From Candidatus Enterococcus ferrettii (GTDB lineage Bacteria; Bacillota; Bacilli; Lactobacillales; Enterococcaceae): a stretch of 64,000 nucleotides of DNA. The stretch covers positions 78,783-142,782 of the forward strand of contig NZ_JAFREL010000003.1 in the NCBI RefSeq assembly GCF_017377655.1. Direction: 5' to 3'. Positions 60,032-64,000 of this stretch are shown in pieces. The translations under genes and the position numbers were made by a program. Numbering within the stretch: the stretch's first letter is position 1; each line of letters begins with the position of its first letter. The notes beneath the pieces were generated by a model, which was given only the letters and a program-made list of their open reading frames with translations, was not told the origin of the DNA and did not search any database.

Positions 60032-61060
60032 ATGAAAGCATTGAGAAAAATAAAACCAGGCTATGGAAACATGGAAATTGTTGATTTAAACGAAATATCT
60101 CCTACTAAAGGGGAACTGAAGATTCGGGTACTTGCCACCGGTATATGCGGGTCAGACATCCATGCACTCAAGGGAGAATATAACAAACAGATCCCTTTAA
60201 CTCTAGGTCATGAGTTTGTGGGAGAGGTGGTCGAGGTTGGAGAAAATGTAACAGCATTTAAACAGGGAGACCGATTAGTTAGTGAGACCACTTTTGAAGT
60301 TTGTGAAAAATGTGAGTACTGTTTAGCCGAAGAATACAACCTATGCAGCCAGCGAAAAGGAATCGGTACTCAGGTGGATGGCAGCTTCGCCGAATATGTT
60401 ATTGTCAAAGCTGCTCGCTGTCACCTAGTACCCCCAGAAATTGATACAAAGGTGGCTGCTATGATGGAACCCTTGGCCTGCTGTGTCCATGCGGTGATGG
60501 AGAAATCTACCATTATTCCAGGCGAAAAGATTGCTGTTTTTGGTCCAGGACCGATTGGGATGTTATTAGCTGCTGTACTGGTCTCATTAGATGCCGAGGT
60601 CTTTCTCATCGGGATTACCAAAGACCAAAAACGACTCAGCTTGGCTTCTCAAATAGGTGTTCAGCACATTATAGATAGTCAGCAGCAAGATTTGGAAACC
60701 TATATCAGCGAACACACTAACGAACATGGCGTTGACCAAGTCTTCGAATGCTCAGGCAGTCCAATCGCTGTCCTGCAGGCGATGAAAATCTTGAAGAAGA
60801 AAGGTCGTTTAATTCAGGAAGGATTATTTGCCAAAGATATGAACGAAATCAATATGAGTTTGTTGATTCATAAAGAGCTTGAGTATATTGGTTCTCGGAC
60901 CCAGAAGCCAACTTCCTGGAAGCAATCGCTGGCTTGGCTTCAGGAGCAGAAGGTCGATCTCACACCAATTGTGACCAAAACATTGCCCTTGGATCAATGG
61001 GAGGAAGCTTTCCAGCTAGCGATGAATGGGGAGGAATTGAAGGTGTTGATGATTCCTTAG
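60032..61060 (+). CDS. Zinc-dependent medium-chain alcohol/polyol dehydrogenase
   Basis: This 342-residue MDR enzyme oxidises a secondary alcohol with NAD(P). Catalytic zinc ligands are Cys39 (GICGSD) and His60-Glu61 (GHEFVGEV), and the structural zinc is held by Cys91, Cys94, Cys97 and Cys105. The cofactor motif is VFGPGPIGMLLA. It resembles sorbitol, threonine and galactitol-phosphate dehydrogenases. It is divergent from the second PTS operon, so a polyol or polyol phosphate such as galactitol-1-phosphate is a fair guess. It is a single gene, followed by a GC-rich hairpin. Confidence 0.88.
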   Translation: MKALRKIKPGYGNMEIVDLNEISPTKGELKIRVLATGICGSDIHALKGEYNKQIPLTLGHEFVGEVVEVGENVTAFKQGDRLVSETTFEVCEKCEYCLAEEYNLCSQRKGIGTQVDGSFAEYVIVKAARCHLVPPEIDTKVAAMMEPLACCVHAVMEKSTIIPGEKIAVFGPGPIGMLLAAVLVSLDAEVFLIGITKDQKRLSLASQIGVQHIIDSQQQDLETYISEHTNEHGVDQVFECSGSPIAVLQAMKILKKKGRLIQEGLFAKDMNEINMSLLIHKELEYIGSRTQKPTSWKQSLAWLQEQKVDLTPIVTKTLPLDQWEEAFQLAMNGEELKVLMIP

Positions 61061-61104
61061 TAAGAGCATCAAAAGGTACGATTAATTCGAGAATAATGAC
61101 TTTT

Positions 61105-61131
61105 AGGCCACCTACGAACTGTAGGTGGCCT
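61105..61131. other. Perfect GC-rich hairpin after the dehydrogenase gene
   Basis: AGGCCACCTAC and GTAGGTGGCCT form an 11-bp perfect stem with a five-base loop. No T run follows on the plus strand; four T lie on the upstream side. It is probably a terminator-like or mRNA-stabilising structure. Confidence 0.55.
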
Positions 61132-61227
61132 GCTCTATAACTTGATTCGTGCAGTTAAATAATTTAAAACTTGGTTTACAAGCCTTGGTTTCAAAGGTAT
61201 CCTTTTTCTAAAGGAGTGATTAGGAAC

Positions 61228-61407
61228 ATGATTTTCTTACAATTTATTCGGCAATACCTTATCTTGGTTACAATAATGCTACTTATTTATTTTTTCAATT
61301 TGTTAACTTACAAGGCGCTCATTCTATATTCTATACTAGCATTTCCGGTTTCCTTGATCATTTTTCTTTTACAAAAATGGATACGCAAACAGAAAAAAAT
61401 AGTTTAG
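61228..61407 (+). CDS. Small two-segment membrane protein
   Basis: This 59-residue protein has two hydrophobic segments (about 7-27 and 30-48) and a basic end KWIRKQKKIV, which should face the cytoplasm. ATG at 61228 has AAAGGAG upstream, somewhat distant, with AGGA closer. I do not recognise a family; size and charge also fit a small hydrophobic toxin or a regulator peptide. There is no conserved neighbour to help. Confidence 0.45.
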   Translation: MIFLQFIRQYLILVTIMLLIYFFNLLTYKALILYSILAFPVSLIIFLLQKWIRKQKKIV

Positions 61408-61484
61408 CTTCTCCTTTACTATCCATAACTTCTTCATAAAATGAAAAGAAGCGATCATGTATATAATTAGAGAGGATAGCTTTG

Positions 61485-61748
61485 ATGACTAACAAAACAG
61501 TAACTGCCCAGGTGGCACAGCATAAGCTCGAACAGCTTATTCAAGAAGTAAATGAAACCGACACGATTGTGGAAATTATTGATGAGTCTGCCGGCAACAA
61601 TGCCGTTTTAGTAAGCTTAGCTGATTGGAAATCTATTCAAGAAACCTTATTCCTCAGTCAGACCGGAACTCTAAATACCGTTAAAGCTCGCGAAAAGGAC
61701 GATAGTGGATCTACCCCTGTTGACGACATTGATTGGGGAGCTTTATAA
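61485..61748 (+). CDS. Phd/YefM-family antitoxin, without visible toxin
   Basis: This 87-residue protein has the Phd/YefM pattern: an N-terminal half (VTAQVAQHKLEQLIQEVNET...VEIIDESAGNNAVLVSLADWKSIQETLFL) that forms the DNA-binding dimer and a C-terminal tail ending DDIDWGAL that normally wraps the toxin. No RelE/YoeB-type toxin gene follows; a terminator lies 28 bases after the stop. The start ATG 61485 has GAGAGGATAG upstream. It may be an orphan antitoxin that works as a repressor or counters toxins elsewhere. Confidence 0.75.
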   Translation: MTNKTVTAQVAQHKLEQLIQEVNETDTIVEIIDESAGNNAVLVSLADWKSIQETLFLSQTGTLNTVKAREKDDSGSTPVDDIDWGAL

Positions 61749-61775
61749 TAAGTCATTTTAGCTAAGCTGAAAGAC

Positions 61776-61805
61776 AAAAAATACCCATTGCAAATGAGTA
61801 TTTTT
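61776..61805. terminator. Bidirectional terminator between antitoxin and WYL regulator
   Basis: AAAAATAC and GTATTTTT arms (with an inner CATT/AATG pair) are flanked by A and T runs and lie between two convergent genes. Confidence 0.75.
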
Positions 61806-61835
61806 GCAGAACTGATGCACATTATTCTAATATAG

Positions 61836-62768
61836 CTAATCCCAATACAACTCACTCATCTCCTGCACCCGTCGTCGCATTCCCTCTCGAATATGCTTTG
61901 GCTCTAAACACTCACATCTATTCCCAAAACTAAGCAGGATATTGTAGCTGTAGTCATTTTCGATAAACGGAAAACGAGCGATATAATACTCTTCGCCATC
62001 CGTTGAGAAGTTCTCATACGCACAATACTCAAGTACCTGATCCATTACAGATCGATGAACACGCAGTGTAATTTCCACCTGCATCGTGGTCAACACATCA
62101 TTAAATTCCAACTGAGGCTTTTGATATTCCCGTGGAACGAACGTTTTTTCCAATAATTGCAAGTTCGTCATGCGGGTTAGTTTGAATAAACGGTAATCCT
62201 TTCGCTCGTGACAATACCCTTGCCAATACCAGTGTCCACCCTTCAATACTAGCTGATAGGGTTCGACGATTCGACTGGTTTTATTTCCGTGGCTGTCAGC
62301 GTAGTCAAAGGAAAGCAGCTGGCTTTTCAGCAAAGCCGTCTGGATCATTTCTAAATAAGGCTGAATAGTGCGATTACCTGTCCACGGACTCATATCTATA
62401 TGCAGCTGACTAGCCTTTACTTCAATGTCTTTGGCTCGATCAGCAGGCATAAAGCTCTTCACCTTTGCCATTGCGTTTACCAGATCATTTCCTCGCACCA
62501 GATTTGAGACACTAGAAAGTCCCATTAAAATGGCTGAAAGATCCGTCGAAGAAAAAACTTTTTTATCCATCTTATAATTCTGCATGATTTCAAAGCCGCC
62601 GCCTACTCCTGAGGTTGAGCGAATAGGTATCCCTGCCAGATTGATCGAATCAATGTCACGATAAATAGTCCGGGGTGACACTTCAAACATTTCTGCCAAC
62701 TCCTGTGCACCTACTCGCTCTTTATCTACCAAAATCATAATAATACTAACCAGCCGATCAACCTTCAT
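61836..62768 (-). CDS. WYL-domain (YafY-type) transcriptional regulator
   Basis: This 310-residue regulator has an N-terminal HTH_11 domain (about 1-60: AQELAEMFEVSPRTIYRDIDSI), a WYL domain (about 140-215: VEPYQLVLKGGHWYWQGYCHERKDYRLF) and a C-terminal WCX extension. WYL regulators sense small ligands or nucleic acids. It is divergent from the DJ-1/PfpI gene, whose promoter shares the intergenic space, so it probably regulates that gene. A TTGACA/18/TACAAT promoter reads into it on the minus strand (62830-62801). Confidence 0.88.
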   Translation of the reverse strand: MKVDRLVSIIMILVDKERVGAQELAEMFEVSPRTIYRDIDSINLAGIPIRSTSGVGGGFEIMQNYKMDKKVFSSTDLSAILMGLSSVSNLVRGNDLVNAMAKVKSFMPADRAKDIEVKASQLHIDMSPWTGNRTIQPYLEMIQTALLKSQLLSFDYADSHGNKTSRIVEPYQLVLKGGHWYWQGYCHERKDYRLFKLTRMTNLQLLEKTFVPREYQKPQLEFNDVLTTMQVEITLRVHRSVMDQVLEYCAYENFSTDGEEYYIARFPFIENDYSYNILLSFGNRCECLEPKHIREGMRRRVQEMSELYWD

Positions 62769-62800
62769 CTAAGAACCGCCTTCCGAAATTTCTTTTTTCC

Positions 62801-62847
62801 ATTGTAGGATTGTTGCCATACAGGTGTCAACAATTGCCAGGTATACT
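62801..62847. promoter_or_regulatory. Back-to-back promoters of the WYL and DJ-1 genes
   Basis: Minus strand: TTGACA (62830-62825), 18-base spacer, TACAAT (62806-62801). Plus strand: TATACT (62842-62847) without a clear -35. The two overlap head to head, so one regulator could control both. Confidence 0.6.
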
Positions 62848-62878
62848 AAGGGTATAAAAAGGAAATCGGAGGAAATTT

Positions 62879-63517
62879 ATGACTACCATTTATGTTTATA
62901 TTCTTGATACTTTAGCAGACTGGGAATTGGGATATGTTACTGCCGAGTTGAATTCCGCTCGCTTTTTTAAGAAGGATGCACAGCCTGTATCCCTCAAAAC
63001 AGTCGGCTATTCCAAAGAACCCGTGAAAACAATGGGTGGAATGACTATTGTGCCTGATTGCCTGATCGAAGATATTGCTATGGACGAGACCAGTGTGCTA
63101 TTGCTGCCGGGAGCAGATACTTGGAGCGATCCGAAGCATAGCGCAATTATCGAAAAAACAAGTGAGCTTCTTTCCTTGGGTGCGACAGTTGGCGCAATTT
63201 GCGGAGCTACCGTTGCTCTAGCCAATGCTGGACTGTTGGATAGTCGGCCCCATACCAGTAATGGTCCAGGATTTCTTGACATGTTTGTTCCTAACTATAA
63301 AGGACAAGAATTCTATGTAGATCAGCCTTCTGTAGCAGACAACAACCTCATTACAGCAAGTTCTACTGGAGGTTTGCTCTGGGCAAAGCAGTTAATCGAG
63401 CGGCTGGATGTTTTTCAAGAGAATACTGTGGAAGCATGGTATGACTATTTCAGCATTGGTAAGCCAGAACACTTTTACGCGCTTATGCAAACCTTGCCAG
63501 CTAATAACGAAAACTGA
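62879..63517 (+). CDS. DJ-1/PfpI family protein (class I amidotransferase-like)
   Basis: This 212-residue protein has the DJ-1/PfpI fold with the nucleophile Cys108 in VGAICGATVAL and the nearby LLPGADTW. The family includes chaperone/deglycase proteins, isocyanide hydratases and ThiJ-like enzymes; this one resembles the YdeA/type-1 glutamine amidotransferase-like group. AATCGGAGG precedes the ATG. It is controlled, probably, by the divergent WYL regulator. Its substrate is unknown. Confidence 0.85.
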   Translation: MTTIYVYILDTLADWELGYVTAELNSARFFKKDAQPVSLKTVGYSKEPVKTMGGMTIVPDCLIEDIAMDETSVLLLPGADTWSDPKHSAIIEKTSELLSLGATVGAICGATVALANAGLLDSRPHTSNGPGFLDMFVPNYKGQEFYVDQPSVADNNLITASSTGGLLWAKQLIERLDVFQENTVEAWYDYFSIGKPEHFYALMQTLPANNEN

Positions 63518-63576
63518 TTTACTTCTCTAATTAGATAATCAAAAATCGTAGCTCTCTCTTTAATTATTGCCATAGA

Positions 63577-63609
63577 AGAAACGCTCAATTGCAGACATTG
63601 AGCGTTTCT
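63577..63609. terminator. Bidirectional terminator at the right end
   Basis: AGAAACGCTCAAT (63577-63589) and ATTGAGCGTTTCT (63597-63609) pair perfectly around a seven-base loop, between the convergent DJ-1 and winged-helix genes. Confidence 0.88.
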
Positions 63610-63613
63610 TTCA

Positions 63614-64000
63614 TTAATTCATAGCAGAATAATACTTTAATTCTTCTAGTTGCTGTGAGCCTTCTAACCAATATTCATAAAACGCAGTGCTTAATTTATA
63701 TCCTCTCCCCCACAAGGTGGTTATCGTTTCGCCAGTAATGCCGTGAAGCTCGAATTTATGCTTCAATTTGTTAATTAAACAAGACAACTGACTCATATTC
63801 GAAGACGTACTGCCATCTTGCCATAGACAGTTGCATAATTCTTGGCGGGATAGAACGCCACTAGTGGAATAGGATTGGATCAAGCATTCAAAGACACGTT
63901 TTTCCGTCTTAGAAAGGCTCTTAATTAACAATTTTAGACTATTCGGTGTGGTGTCCTCTCCTTGCGTAGTAGGGAAGGTCAGAATTTGATTGCCGGTTAC
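63614..64000 (-). CDS. Winged-helix (OmpR/PhoB C-terminal type) regulator, 5' end missing
   Basis: The frame stays open to the right edge, so the N-terminus lies outside; 128 C-terminal residues are visible. They form a Trans_reg_C winged helix: LSKTEKRVFECLIQSY, SRQELCNCLWQDGSTSSNMSQLSCLINKLKHKFEL and ITTLWGRGYKLS. The DNA-binding half equals that of OmpR/PhoB response regulators; whether a receiver domain precedes it cannot be seen. A TTG at 63931 could be read as a start but has no ribosome site and cuts the domain. Confidence 0.8.
   Translation of the reverse strand, partial: VTGNQILTFPTTQGEDTTPNSLKLLIKSLSKTEKRVFECLIQSYSTSGVLSRQELCNCLWQDGSTSSNMSQLSCLINKLKHKFELHGITGETITTLWGRGYKLSTAFYEYWLEGSQQLEELKYYSAMN

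Noticed and set aside
61171..61228. TTG-initiated longer form of the small membrane protein
   Set aside because: The extra 19 codons contain the AAAGGAG ribosome site itself and start with TTG without an upstream site.

Overview
The window looks like a chromosomal segment of a low-GC Gram-positive bacterium, most likely an Enterococcus or close relative. The reasons are AT-rich DNA, AGGAGG-type ribosome sites, sigma-A promoters, catabolite (cre) sites, many PTS permeases with PRD, Mga, RpiR and AraC regulators, and enterococcal-style small-protein families. The species cannot be named from sequence alone. I see no rRNA, tRNA, insertion sequence, prophage or CRISPR array. Both ends cut a gene: a CapA-type protein at the left and a winged-helix regulator at the right.

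Layout. 1-6.5 kb: CapA fragment, FGGY sugar kinase, a 6-phospho-alpha-glucosidase with its PTS EIICB under a cre site, and an aminoglycoside 6-adenylyltransferase-like gene. 6.8-8.2 kb: three small membrane proteins around a striking cluster of DnaA boxes. 8.5-13 kb: ABC exporter with a self-regulated MarR gene, and a membrane-anchored glycerophosphodiester phosphodiesterase. 13-21.4 kb: a second alpha-glucoside locus (fructokinase, oligo-1,6-glucosidase, EIIA-Glc, AraC regulator, divergent EIICB and RpiR regulator). 21.5-24.7 kb: small regulators, including a LytTR/DUF3021 pair. 25.2-31 kb: a complete 3-hydroxybutyrate/acetoacetate degradation operon with a divergent LysR gene. 31-33 kb: PAP2 phosphatase and CorA-like transporter.

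33-39.2 kb: a PTS operon (PRD regulator, D-2-hydroxyacid dehydrogenase, EIIC, EIIB, EIIA, class II aldolase) of unknown substrate. 39.3-41.9 kb: a TPP-riboswitch thiamine salvage operon (thiW, thiM, thiE, cupin). 42-48 kb: VOC protein, Mga-type regulator, MazG-like hydrolase, an AraC/HicB-like/unknown triplet, proC and a flavin-type oxidase. 48-54.2 kb: a 2-oxoacid/acetoin dehydrogenase complex (E1 alpha, E1 beta, E2, E3) behind a SorC regulator. 54.3-61 kb: a second galactitol-type PTS operon with an SDR, a cysteine-less EIIB-like protein and a divergent zinc dehydrogenase. 61-64 kb: orphan Phd-type antitoxin, WYL regulator, DJ-1/PfpI protein and the right-end regulator.

The theme is peripheral carbon use under catabolite control. 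The two alpha-glucoside loci together could import sucrose isomers or isomaltose-type sugars, hydrolyse them and phosphorylate the released hexose. The 3-hydroxybutyrate operon and the acetoin-type dehydrogenase both deliver acetyl-CoA. The least explained signals are the DnaA-box cluster without dnaA (7.6-7.8 kb) and a structured intergenic repeat that sits inside two different operons (51.7-52.0 and 57.1-57.2 kb).
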